Of a stretch of 38,098 bases of DNA, positions 23,928 to 31,738 are shown piece after piece (positions within the stretch are counted from its first letter, which is position 1; each line of letters begins with the position of its first letter). The stretch is from JBDRED01 sp043820025 [NCBI: Elusimicrobiota bacterium] (GTDB taxonomy: Bacteria > RUG730 > JBDRED01). Both the position numbers and the translations under genes were made by a program. The stretch spans positions 1-38,098 of the forward strand of contig JBDRED010000040.1 in the NCBI GenBank assembly GCA_043820025.1, in the 5' to 3' direction. Under the pieces are notes generated by a model. That model saw only the letters and a list, made by a program, of their open reading frames with translations. It was not told the DNA's origin and did not search any database.

Positions 23928-26689
23928 TTTTTCATGTATCCTTCTTTATATAGTTTATCAATATCAACCTTTCTGCTCATAATCTTTTTATTATCTATAA
24001 TTAATATACTCTTCTTTTGCGCAATTAAAGCGTCCTTAGCATCATCATAAGTAATATTTCCGGCCACAATCTTTGCGCCTCCATACTCAGGCTTTTTCAT
24101 ATATGCCATTAGCACAGAATGCTCAATATTTAAGAACTTTGAATTTTGAATATACAAAACAGAGCCGTCCTTGCTTGCGGCTCCGGTACCTGCTTTATCA
24201 ACAAATATATTATCAACTGACAATAATGACATCTCTCCTACTGACACTGCCTTATCGGAAATAGACTTAAACACAGTATCCTTTACCTCAATAACAGACC
24301 CGCTGAAATCAATGCCGTCGCCTCCTGAATTTTCAAAACTGCAATTCAATATTGTTCCGCTCGAGAAATCGCTGTCAAATGCGTCTGATCTTGTATTATG
24401 TATCTTTACGCCATCGAAGAAAAACGCGCTATTTGCGACGTTAATTCCATCTTCTGCGGAACTGGTATCAAATGTTACATTCTTTAACCTTACATTAGAT
24501 TTATAAAATGTTACGCCGCCTGTTATCTTCCATAAGCCATATTCGGCAAATGTTGTATTCCTTATTATGACATTATTCAGAACAGACTCTTTTTTGCTGC
24601 TGTAAAAATTTGCATTCAGCGCTGTGATACCTTTCCATGATCCGTCTATTCCTTCAAATATAACCGGTTTTTGAGAGCTTCCGTCACAATTTATTGTTCC
24701 TCTGATAATTAAACCTGCCTGAGGCATAAACTTAAGCATTGTTCCGGAATCTATAACCAAATCCATATTTTGCGGGAGTATAAGCATCTGTTTAACAATC
24801 CATTCGCCTTTCTTTATTCTTAAAGTCTGAGAATCTTCCGGAACAATAAATCTATTTTCAGCAAGAATTTTCTTGAGTGCATCCGGAGCGATTGGATTTT
24901 TTTTCAAAGCCGGAAAATAATCTAACGCGGAAAAATCATAAATTATATTCTGGCTTTTTGGCCTTGCGGTGCCTTTAACTACAAGCTTGGAACTCTGTGG
25001 AATATTTTTAAGATATACGCGCGCATAATTCGGTTTTTCTATAGTATATGTCGGAGGAAGCGTAATAGGGAACCCGGATTCGCATAGATCGGAAGTCTTC
25101 TTATCTACGCCATCAACATTGATCACTAAATTATTAATCACTGTTTCTTCACTTAAAATATTCGCAAATTCCATATATATTTTATCATTATCCTTTATTA
25201 TATAGGCGTTTACTACTGCCGGCAGTTTCACGTCTGATTTATATTTTGATGTCCCGGCAAATGTTTTTTTCCTCAACGATTTATCAATAAAAAATTTATC
25301 GGTAATAATCCTTGGAAAGTTCCTTTTCTGTTTCTGCAGATAATCCTCAAAATTAATATCCGGCAAAGCAGTGAACTCCTGATGAAGAGTAGTAAGATAT
25401 CCGTCTTCTTTATTTTTTAACGTTTCTATAAACGAATTATCATTAATTAGTCTTTCTATTTTAATCATAGCCTTCTTATATTCATCATATATAATTTTAT
25501 CTTGAAGCATTAACGCTGTAAGCTCTAAATTCCTGGAGATGCTCGCAGATTCAAGAGAAATGGGCATCTCTCCATTATAATCATAGGCAATCGGCTCTAA
25601 CTTAAATGACAATGGATCTAAATAAAACCTTAAATTAATAGACATTATCGGGTGATTTGTTTCAAAAAATGTAAGCAGGGCTAAATACGCGGCTGTTCTT
25701 TCTATATCAAAAACTTCGGACGGCTTAATATACCCTTCCATTACTCCGCGCAGCATCCCAACTCCTACCCTTTCCTGGTTAGATAAGACCTCGGATTTTC
25801 TTACCGCTTTCTCGTTAAAGACCAATATCGGGACATTGAGTCCGTTTAAATACATAGCGGTCGGGACAGTCTGATCCGGCCCCAGCCATCCAAATTTCTC
25901 AATCGCGCGCCATAAATCATTCTCATAAAATTTAAATATTACGCCTTCTTTCCTTCTGTTATGTTCTAGAAGCTCCTTAGAAAAACTTTCTTCAAAAGCC
26001 ATAATTCCAATAGGATCTCCATTTATCGTAACATTCACGAAAAAATATCTGGGGCATAGGACATCAAACATTCTAAATGCGTCAGAAATAACCGGTTCAT
26101 ATTGGAACCCTCTAACCTTTGGATGCTGAATAGAGAAGCTTCTCATTCCGAACAATGTTTTATCTTTTTTAACATTAAACTTAAATGACCATTTCTTCGG
26201 GTCATCCCTATGATCACCTTGATCGCCCTTTAACCGCATTTTTGCTTTAACGGTTTTCCCTTTGTATTGGATACTTACCGGCACATTATCATCGTCTGCC
26301 GCAAAGAGATAACCGGACATAGCGTCAAGCCTGCGTTTTTTTATTTTTTCAAAAGACATAAAATCAACATTAATATTAATTGTATCTACCGGATATTTGC
26401 CGAGAAGAGCAAAAAATTTGGTTTTATAGGAAGCTCTAAACGATTTCTGAAACACCTTTGAAAAAATTGTTTTATCTTTAGATGGATTATATCTTACCAT
26501 CATGCCATTATATTTTTTATCATTATAAAATTTTTCAATATCCTTATCGGAAAATTTTGAATATTTTTTTACATACAGATTAAACATCAGCAGAACGATC
26601 ACAGATATTATACAAATTATAGAAAGAGTTATGTAAATATATCTCTTTTTATTTACTTCATTGTGAAGATTTTTTTCTATAAGAACCAT
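23924..26689 (-). CDS. CotH-family kinase fused to a right-handed beta-helix domain, membrane anchored
   Basis: The protein has 921 residues. One transmembrane helix (about 18-38) leaves the rest outside the cytoplasm. Residues about 100-470 are a CotH domain: MRLKGDQGDH (151-160) with the conserved Arg-x-Lys-Gly, WSFKF (about 167-171), FMAFEE-type strand GIMAFEES, and the metal-binding end INLRFYLDP...PIAYDYNGE (Asp370). CotH is an atypical secreted protein kinase in spore formers. Residues about 620-900 are short repeating strands with stacked Asn, Ser and Gly turns (NNVIIRN, LKNVTF, ILNCSFENSGGDGI), a parallel beta-helix as in carbohydrate-active or adhesive proteins. It overlaps the VTC gene by four bases. 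The best Shine-Dalgarno is 14 bases from the ATG, longer than ideal. Confidence 0.9.
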   Translation of the reverse strand: MVLIEKNLHNEVNKKRYIYITLSIICIISVIVLLMFNLYVKKYSKFSDKDIEKFYNDKKYNGMMVRYNPSKDKTIFSKVFQKSFRASYKTKFFALLGKYPVDTININVDFMSFEKIKKRRLDAMSGYLFAADDDNVPVSIQYKGKTVKAKMRLKGDQGDHRDDPKKWSFKFNVKKDKTLFGMRSFSIQHPKVRGFQYEPVISDAFRMFDVLCPRYFFVNVTINGDPIGIMAFEESFSKELLEHNRRKEGVIFKFYENDLWRAIEKFGWLGPDQTVPTAMYLNGLNVPILVFNEKAVRKSEVLSNQERVGVGMLRGVMEGYIKPSEVFDIERTAAYLALLTFFETNHPIMSINLRFYLDPLSFKLEPIAYDYNGEMPISLESASISRNLELTALMLQDKIIYDEYKKAMIKIERLINDNSFIETLKNKEDGYLTTLHQEFTALPDINFEDYLQKQKRNFPRIITDKFFIDKSLRKKTFAGTSKYKSDVKLPAVVNAYIIKDNDKIYMEFANILSEETVINNLVINVDGVDKKTSDLCESGFPITLPPTYTIEKPNYARVYLKNIPQSSKLVVKGTARPKSQNIIYDFSALDYFPALKKNPIAPDALKKILAENRFIVPEDSQTLRIKKGEWIVKQMLILPQNMDLVIDSGTMLKFMPQAGLIIRGTINCDGSSQKPVIFEGIDGSWKGITALNANFYSSKKESVLNNVIIRNTTFAEYGLWKITGGVTFYKSNVRLKNVTFDTSSAEDGINVANSAFFFDGVKIHNTRSDAFDSDFSSGTILNCSFENSGGDGIDFSGSVIEVKDTVFKSISDKAVSVGEMSLLSVDNIFVDKAGTGAASKDGSVLYIQNSKFLNIEHSVLMAYMKKPEYGGAKIVAGNITYDDAKDALIAQKKSILIIDNKKIMSRKVDIDKLYKEGYMKK

Positions 26690-26707
26690 ATAATTAGTTA
26701 TACTCTC

Positions 26708-27634
26708 CTATTTCTTAACTCCCTTAGTATAAAACCATTTATCTGTAAACGGCACAGGCAGAGTTTTAACAATAACATTGTAATTGCCATTATTAATATC
26801 CAGTACTGAATAAGACAATAACGGCGATCCCGCTGTTGTAAGCTGGGCAGGGCATGTGCCAAAGGAGTTTCTAAAATATGGAATATTATCCAATTCAAAA
26901 TAAGGAGCCGGCCCGAATTGGCTCCAGTCACCGCTAAAAACCGCATTAATTTTATTTTTAATCAACGGCCTAACCTTATCATTCCATACCTTTGAGTGCC
27001 GCATGACATCCTGCGCATAACTCTCCGGGGTATCATAGGCGTATTTTTCATATTTGCCATAGGACATGCCGTTAATATCCGGATGATGATGCATAAAAGT
27101 AAATCTTAATTTATGGTTTACTGCTGTATCTGCGGGAATCGCAGATAAGAGTTTTAAACTTTCCTTATCCAATCCATAACCTTGAATAGTTCTTGTCCAG
27201 TCATAGGCATCATTTCTGCCTTTAACTGTATTTAATAGATATAACTCAACATTGTTCAAATCAACTTTCTTAGAAGTATACCCAACATTTTTATACCAAT
27301 TTTCTTCGGCATTCTCTCCTCCTTCTCTTTGCAGGTCATGATTGCCGGGCGCAAAATAACAAGGCGCTTTTATTTTTGATAAAACATTATCATTCAAGTC
27401 TGCCCAATCTTTCATTGTTCCTGCAGATGTCATATCGCCCATAAATATTACAGCATCCGGCTCCATAGCATTTATTTCATCCACAAAAATCTTTCTGACT
27501 TCAGGGAAATTTTGAATTGAATAGAAATGGCCTACTGCCACAATTCTTGTATCAACATCCTTCCCGTATAATCCTGCCGACAAAATACTCATTAATAGCG
27601 CAAAAAAAACGATTATCCTTTTAAAATTATTCAT
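26708..27634 (-). CDS. Secreted calcineurin-like metallophosphoesterase with degraded metal motifs
   Basis: The protein has 308 residues, with a signal peptide (cleavage near residue 24, before KDVD). The five family motifs appear in order but two are altered. Motif I has Val34 where Asp is expected before His36 (VAVGHF). Motif II GD (66-67), motif III GNHD (97-100) and motif IV MHHHPD (about 181-186) are intact. Motif V is GDWS (235-238) instead of GHxH. A two-metal phosphatase needs the motif I Asp and the motif V His residues, so activity may be lost, reduced to one metal, or changed. It lies 18 bases before the CotH gene and 57 after DUF4956. The ATG has AGGAG upstream. Confidence 0.85.
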   Translation of the reverse strand: MNNFKRIIVFFALLMSILSAGLYGKDVDTRIVAVGHFYSIQNFPEVRKIFVDEINAMEPDAVIFMGDMTSAGTMKDWADLNDNVLSKIKAPCYFAPGNHDLQREGGENAEENWYKNVGYTSKKVDLNNVELYLLNTVKGRNDAYDWTRTIQGYGLDKESLKLLSAIPADTAVNHKLRFTFMHHHPDINGMSYGKYEKYAYDTPESYAQDVMRHSKVWNDKVRPLIKNKINAVFSGDWSQFGPAPYFELDNIPYFRNSFGTCPAQLTTAGSPLLSYSVLDINNGNYNVIVKTLPVPFTDKWFYTKGVKK

Positions 27635-27691
27635 CCAATGCTCCTAAAATATTTCTTATTTGGGATTTATTATATGGCTTTACTTAATCTT

Positions 27692-28366
27692 TTATACACC
27701 GGGTATTCTGCTTTGATCAATAAATGAAACTTGCAAATGAGGATATTTATCTTTTAAATGTTCGACCAGCCTAAATATTTTGTGAGAATCATCAACATTT
27801 ATCATATACATAATATGCGTTGATGTATCTGTATGATCAAGCCTTTTTAGATCGCATGTTTCGCTGAAATCAGCGATAATCCCGCTAATCTCTTCAGCAG
27901 AGACCTGTTTTTCCTTTCTATCCCAATGAACAGAAACATATAAATCCTTACTATCAGACTTATTAAACTTCCATTTAAATACTGCGACTACTATTAAGAT
28001 AAATATAGCAGCTGACGAAGTAAGAATCGTCTGATTAGCGCCCAGGCCCAGGCCTATAGCTATTGCCATAAACAAATATATTAATTCTTCAGGCTCTTTT
28101 ATTGGCGTTCTAAAACGCACAATTGACAGAGCGCCGACTAATCCGAGTGATAATGCAAGCGATGATTTAACCACTGATATAATCAAACATACAATTAAGA
28201 TTAGAAAAGGCAATATTCTACTTAACTCTTTTTTCCCTGACAATGTAGATGAAAATCTCTCAAAATGGTATTTTAACATCAAAGAAAGAATAAGCCCGAC
28301 AAATAAATTTAAGAAGATTGTTGAAAGAGCTAATGGATCTTCTGCAAAACTAAAAAGATTATTCAT
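27692..28366 (-). CDS. DUF4956 membrane protein
   Basis: The protein has 224 residues, with four to five helices in residues 12-131 and a cytoplasmic ferredoxin-like domain (about 140-224). The family signature LSIVRFRTPIKEPEEL (about 80-95) followed by a Gly-rich helix (IAIGLGLGA) is clear. From memory, DUF4956 genes are often next to VTC-domain and CotH genes in other bacteria. Here all three lie within 5 kb in one direction, which supports a shared pathway. The biochemical role is unknown; the SIVRFRTP segment resembles that of MgtC-like membrane proteins. The ATG has AAAGGAG at good spacing, and this is the first gene of the 13-gene run. Confidence 0.92.
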   Translation of the reverse strand: MNNLFSFAEDPLALSTIFLNLFVGLILSLMLKYHFERFSSTLSGKKELSRILPFLILIVCLIISVVKSSLALSLGLVGALSIVRFRTPIKEPEELIYLFMAIAIGLGLGANQTILTSSAAIFILIVVAVFKWKFNKSDSKDLYVSVHWDRKEKQVSAEEISGIIADFSETCDLKRLDHTDTSTHIMYMINVDDSHKIFRLVEHLKDKYPHLQVSFIDQSRIPGV

Positions 28367-28394
28367 AAAATTCTCCTTTAATAAAATGAAATAT

Positions 28395-28422
28395 ATTATA
28401 TAAAATACGTGTTAAAAGTAAA
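28395..28422 (-). promoter_or_regulatory. Promoter upstream of DUF4956 and the 13-gene run
   Basis: On the minus strand, TTTACT (28417-28422) and a perfect TATAAT (28395-28400) lie 16 bases apart, with the -10 box 28 bases before the ATG. The ATG has its own Shine-Dalgarno, so this would be a leadered transcript. Confidence 0.5.
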
Positions 28423-28496
28423 GCAACATTTTGTAAAAGGGATGGATTAGTCAACACATGTAGACACCCCTAATGTTATACTTAAATATTAAATCA

Positions 28497-28747
28497 ATAT
28501 AGGAATTTAATGTTTTTGCTCTGCTTTTTCAGGAGCGGTTTAGAAGTACTGCGCAGTAAAAAATACAGCGCTGCGCTGTGTGAGCCCTGCCGCATCTTCA
28601 AATAAGGCCTGACTTTAGTCAGGGCGTAACTTGGCTTGGTTTATTGTTAACTCCGGCAGGGCGAGTAAGGGCGCAGAGCATTTTTTGCAAGTTAGTAATT
28701 CTTAACCGCGTATGCTTTAAGCGGAGAAAAATATTAAATTCCTATAT
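28497..28747. other. 251-base structured element with perfect 15-base terminal inverted repeats (MITE-like or ncRNA)
   Basis: This fills most of the only gene-free stretch over 300 bases (28367-28924). ATATAGGAATTTAAT (28497-28511) is perfectly inverted at 28733-28747. Inside are further matched arms: GCTCTGC/GCAGAGC (28518-28524 and 28673-28679), GCCCTGCCG/CGGCAGGGC (28584-28592 and 28654-28662), and hairpins TACTGCGCAGTA (28547-28558), ACAGCG-CTG-CGCTGT (28565-28579) and CCTGACT-TT-AGTCAGG (28608-28623). Six T residues (28681-28686) follow the GCAGAGC arm directly. It has no significant open frame. I do not recognise a known RNA family. Confidence 0.6.
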
Positions 28748-28810
28748 CAAGATATATTCATTTAGAGCTGCTCATAAATGATGTTTTGTTTGGATGTTAA
28801 TTTATCATAG

Positions 28811-28830
28811 ATTCCTGCTTTCGCAGGAAT
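28811..28830. repeat. Palindromic GTCATTCCTGC...GCAGGAAT repeat
   Basis: ATTCCTGC and GCAGGAAT form an eight-base stem with a four-base loop. Extended on the minus strand, it reads GTCATTCCTGCGAAAGCAGG, the widespread intergenic form whose translation gives FVIPAKAGI. It may serve as the transcript end of the secreted-protein gene at 28925. Confidence 0.7.
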
Positions 28831-28924
28831 GACAAAGAGAAAGCAGGGTGTCACATGTATTTCCGCATTCAAACATTTTGTAAAAGGGTGGGATAGAGCT
28901 GATTGGTTTCCCATGCAATTTCTA

Positions 28925-31726
28925 CTAAAACTGCCTGCTTCCATTAGGCTGATATGCCCATTGGAATCTAAAACGTGTCTTAGTAGAGCCGCTGATTGTT
29001 GTCTTTGTGAATCCCAAAACATATATTTTCGCGTAAGTTCCGGTACGCGTTTTAACACATAATGTATGGCCTATAAACTGTGTTCCTGAAAGCCTTGTAA
29101 ATGCCGCTTCATATCCGGAAGCAGGCGCTTCGGTTACCTGTGAAAATGGTATAATTCCCATATCGCGTATGCCTCCGGCGCTCGTTGTCTGCAGATAATC
29201 GCCTGCATTTGCCATATCAGATATCGTTAAAACCGGCCATGTTTCATTTAATACTTCATTACCTGCAAATAAAATTCCCTCTACGCTTAAAGAACCTGCC
29301 TGGTCTAATATTGATTCAAGAGTTTCAGTTCCTTCCAAAACATTTGGCCCTGATCCAATATCCACAACCTCGCCTATATCATACATTCCAAATATTCTAT
29401 CGCCCTGTATATCAACTATCTTCCAGCCTGCGTCATCAGTAAATATAATTTGTGTCCTGCCTGTCTGCCTTTCACTCATTGCCTGCATGATCTTACGCCA
29501 AGTCCTAGTCCAGTTTGTCTCTACCACAAGCTCATTTCCCTCAATACCCATTTTAAGAATATTTATTCTTATGTTTATATTATTATAATATTTAAAATCA
29601 TTCTTTATAGAATCTTTTAAACTGTCATAATTACCTCTATAAAATGGCGAAACATTGTTCATGAGCATAAAGGTATTTTCATCTGAAAGAGACTTTGATA
29701 TGTTATTTAATATTTGGTTAATCACGCTTCTGTATGATCTTTTATCAAACTTAACAATTGAAGGATAAGCCTGAAGAATCTCATTACCGGCTTCATCAAG
29801 GCTTCTGATAGCAATGCTATATTCTTTTTCTTGATCAGGCTCAAAGGCAAATCTAAATCTTTTCTCAACATCAGCTAATTCAATTGCCGCAGTCTTCCAG
29901 CTGTTTTGATTATCAATACTAACCTCTATCTTTTCAATAGGCATGCCTCCGGGCCGCGCTATGCCGGATATTACTATTGATCCTTTTTCAAGATCGTCGG
30001 AGTACAGCATAGAATGATCTGAAAGATAACGAATATCTCTTCCGGCAATTTTCACTCCGAATATTACAGGCGCGCGCCTGCCTCTACTGCGCAAATCCTG
30101 TATTCGATACATGATATCTCTATACATTAAATACAAACTTTCTATCTTTTCTAACCGGGCAAGGTCATATACCGAAACAGCCAAATTATCACAAAGCCTT
30201 CTCATATCATTTTCTTTTTCAAATAATACTGTATAGTCTCTGAGCGATAAACTAAATATTCTTTTTGTATCCTTCTCATTTAAATAAAAGGCGTATAATT
30301 CTCTATACATACTTTCCATATTGGCCATACCTGCGCTTAGATAATCTTCCTGTTGTACGCCGGATACCGGCTGACTTTTTTTCAAAATCAAATCATTCAT
30401 TGCATTTAAATTTGAGCCGCTTAGCGGCCGCCATGAACGATCCGCCCATTTCGAAAAAATGCTTGGCTGTTTTGAGTATGAATATTCAGCTAAACGCTTA
30501 TATGAAATCTCACCTCCCAAAAACTGTACTGCTTCCCATATTGATTTTGGCGCGCATAATCGTTCCATATAATTATCAAAATGCTGCTGTATTAATCCTT
30601 CCTCTTCCTTGCTGTTTTCCATTAAAAATTTTAAAGCTTCTGAAAAATATTTAATTTCTTCCTCGTTAACCGTTTCATTTCGCTTATATCTATCCAAAAT
30701 CTCTCTTCCGGAATTATAAAGCTCTGCTCTAAGATTAAGATTAAACTTTTCAGAAAGCTGTTTATCTGAATTATAGGATGCAAAGTATTCCTGAATGAGC
30801 CGGTCAGACCTTTCCTTTTGTTTCATATTTGCATAATCTATCATTTTTTTGTAAACAGCAATATTGGTTTTGAGCGCATCCTGATCGCATTTAAACAGCG
30901 CGTACCAATACCGTAATTTTGAATGGACATCAAGTATACCCGGATAACCCTTATCATCTTCTTTTTTTGTCTCTATTGGAAAAAGATCTCTGAAATTTCC
31001 AAAAAATGCATTTCCGATATTCTCAACTATATACTTTTTTCCATACTCCAAATCAGAGTCTTTGACAATAATATATACTACTCCATAATTATCTGTCTTT
31101 GTTATACGGCTTCCTGCAGCAGCCATCCATTCTTCTACTGTATAACTTTCATAAATTTGTTTAAACGCGTTTATTGCTTTTTCATACGCGTCTATAAGTT
31201 CCTTTCTTTTCGACTCATATGTTAAAAGCAGTTCTGAAAAATTGGCAACTATATTATCAATATACTGAGATATATTATCTATCTCCATACAAACAGAGTC
31301 AATATGCTTTTTATCAAGTTTTAGCGCATTCATCTCGTCTTCAAGATCCTTGCTTATCAATGGAACAGGGCTGTATCTTTCACCGTCAGTACTTACAGTT
31401 ACCTTAGGCATTGTTAAAACATTTTTCAAAAATATATTTATTCTTTTTTCTAAATCTTCCTCAAGATCAGCGCCAACTATTTTTTGTTCGCGCCTTAACT
31501 CTTCACTGCAATATTTCAAAACATCCTTGCTATACGGAGCATTTAATTTAACAAATGTTTCTTTGTACCCCAAGACAATCGATCTCATTTTTTCCAGGCC
31601 TTCATCCGCTTTCTGTTTTGGCATATATTCCGGCATTTTCGCTGAATCAGCGGCATTAAGAAACACTGTCCTCATGATTACTGCTGTTAAAAAAATTATT
31701 AAACTTATTTTAAACTTAATCTTCAA
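28925..31726 (-). CDS. Large secreted protein with Ig-like, NTF2-like and C-terminal beta domains
   Basis: The protein has 933 residues. The start is a TTG at 31726, chosen because AGGAGG sits eight bases before it and it opens a signal peptide (cleavage near residue 25, AADSAK). Residues about 30-560 are mainly charged helices with coiled-coil character. At about 590-670 a SIDNQNSWKTAAIEL strand set looks like an Ig/FnIII-like module. Residues about 675-790 (LNNISKSLSDEN, VVETNWTRTW, IIFTDDAGWKIVDI) resemble an NTF2/SnoaL-type cone fold. The last 120 residues are beta-rich and end RFRFQWAYQPNGSRQF, with a KTRTGTYAKIYVLG strand. It starts 12 bases after the beta-barrel gene, so the two are co-transcribed. 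I do not recognise the whole protein. Confidence 0.8.
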   Translation of the reverse strand: MKIKFKISLIIFLTAVIMRTVFLNAADSAKMPEYMPKQKADEGLEKMRSIVLGYKETFVKLNAPYSKDVLKYCSEELRREQKIVGADLEEDLEKRINIFLKNVLTMPKVTVSTDGERYSPVPLISKDLEDEMNALKLDKKHIDSVCMEIDNISQYIDNIVANFSELLLTYESKRKELIDAYEKAINAFKQIYESYTVEEWMAAAGSRITKTDNYGVVYIIVKDSDLEYGKKYIVENIGNAFFGNFRDLFPIETKKEDDKGYPGILDVHSKLRYWYALFKCDQDALKTNIAVYKKMIDYANMKQKERSDRLIQEYFASYNSDKQLSEKFNLNLRAELYNSGREILDRYKRNETVNEEEIKYFSEALKFLMENSKEEEGLIQQHFDNYMERLCAPKSIWEAVQFLGGEISYKRLAEYSYSKQPSIFSKWADRSWRPLSGSNLNAMNDLILKKSQPVSGVQQEDYLSAGMANMESMYRELYAFYLNEKDTKRIFSLSLRDYTVLFEKENDMRRLCDNLAVSVYDLARLEKIESLYLMYRDIMYRIQDLRSRGRRAPVIFGVKIAGRDIRYLSDHSMLYSDDLEKGSIVISGIARPGGMPIEKIEVSIDNQNSWKTAAIELADVEKRFRFAFEPDQEKEYSIAIRSLDEAGNEILQAYPSIVKFDKRSYRSVINQILNNISKSLSDENTFMLMNNVSPFYRGNYDSLKDSIKNDFKYYNNINIRINILKMGIEGNELVVETNWTRTWRKIMQAMSERQTGRTQIIFTDDAGWKIVDIQGDRIFGMYDIGEVVDIGSGPNVLEGTETLESILDQAGSLSVEGILFAGNEVLNETWPVLTISDMANAGDYLQTTSAGGIRDMGIIPFSQVTEAPASGYEAAFTRLSGTQFIGHTLCVKTRTGTYAKIYVLGFTKTTISGSTKTRFRFQWAYQPNGSRQF

Positions 31727-31738
31727 TTTCTACTCCTC

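Larger units (their letters stand above)
28425..28894. repeat. Direct repeats and outer inverted repeat around the gene-free stretch
   Basis: AACATTTTGTAAAAGGG occurs at about 28425-28441 and again at about 28872-28888 in the same orientation, followed in both by a GGAT. Just inside, ACATGTAGACACCC (28456-28469) is inverted at 28846-28858 (GGGTGTCACATGT, one base shorter). This is the arrangement left by a small inserted element or a decayed IS. No transposase reading frame survives between them. Confidence 0.5.

Noticed and set aside
28497-28747. tRNA, tmRNA or 6S RNA gene
   Set aside because: There is no cloverleaf, CCA end or tag-peptide frame, and the asymmetric hairpins do not match the 6S rod with a single central bubble. 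A known-RNA label is not supported.
28762-29058. Minus-strand open frame of 98 codons containing FVIPAKAGI
   Set aside because: The FVIPAKAGI part is the translation of a palindromic dispersed repeat, and the rest overlaps the end of the secreted-protein gene in another frame. No ribosome site is seen.
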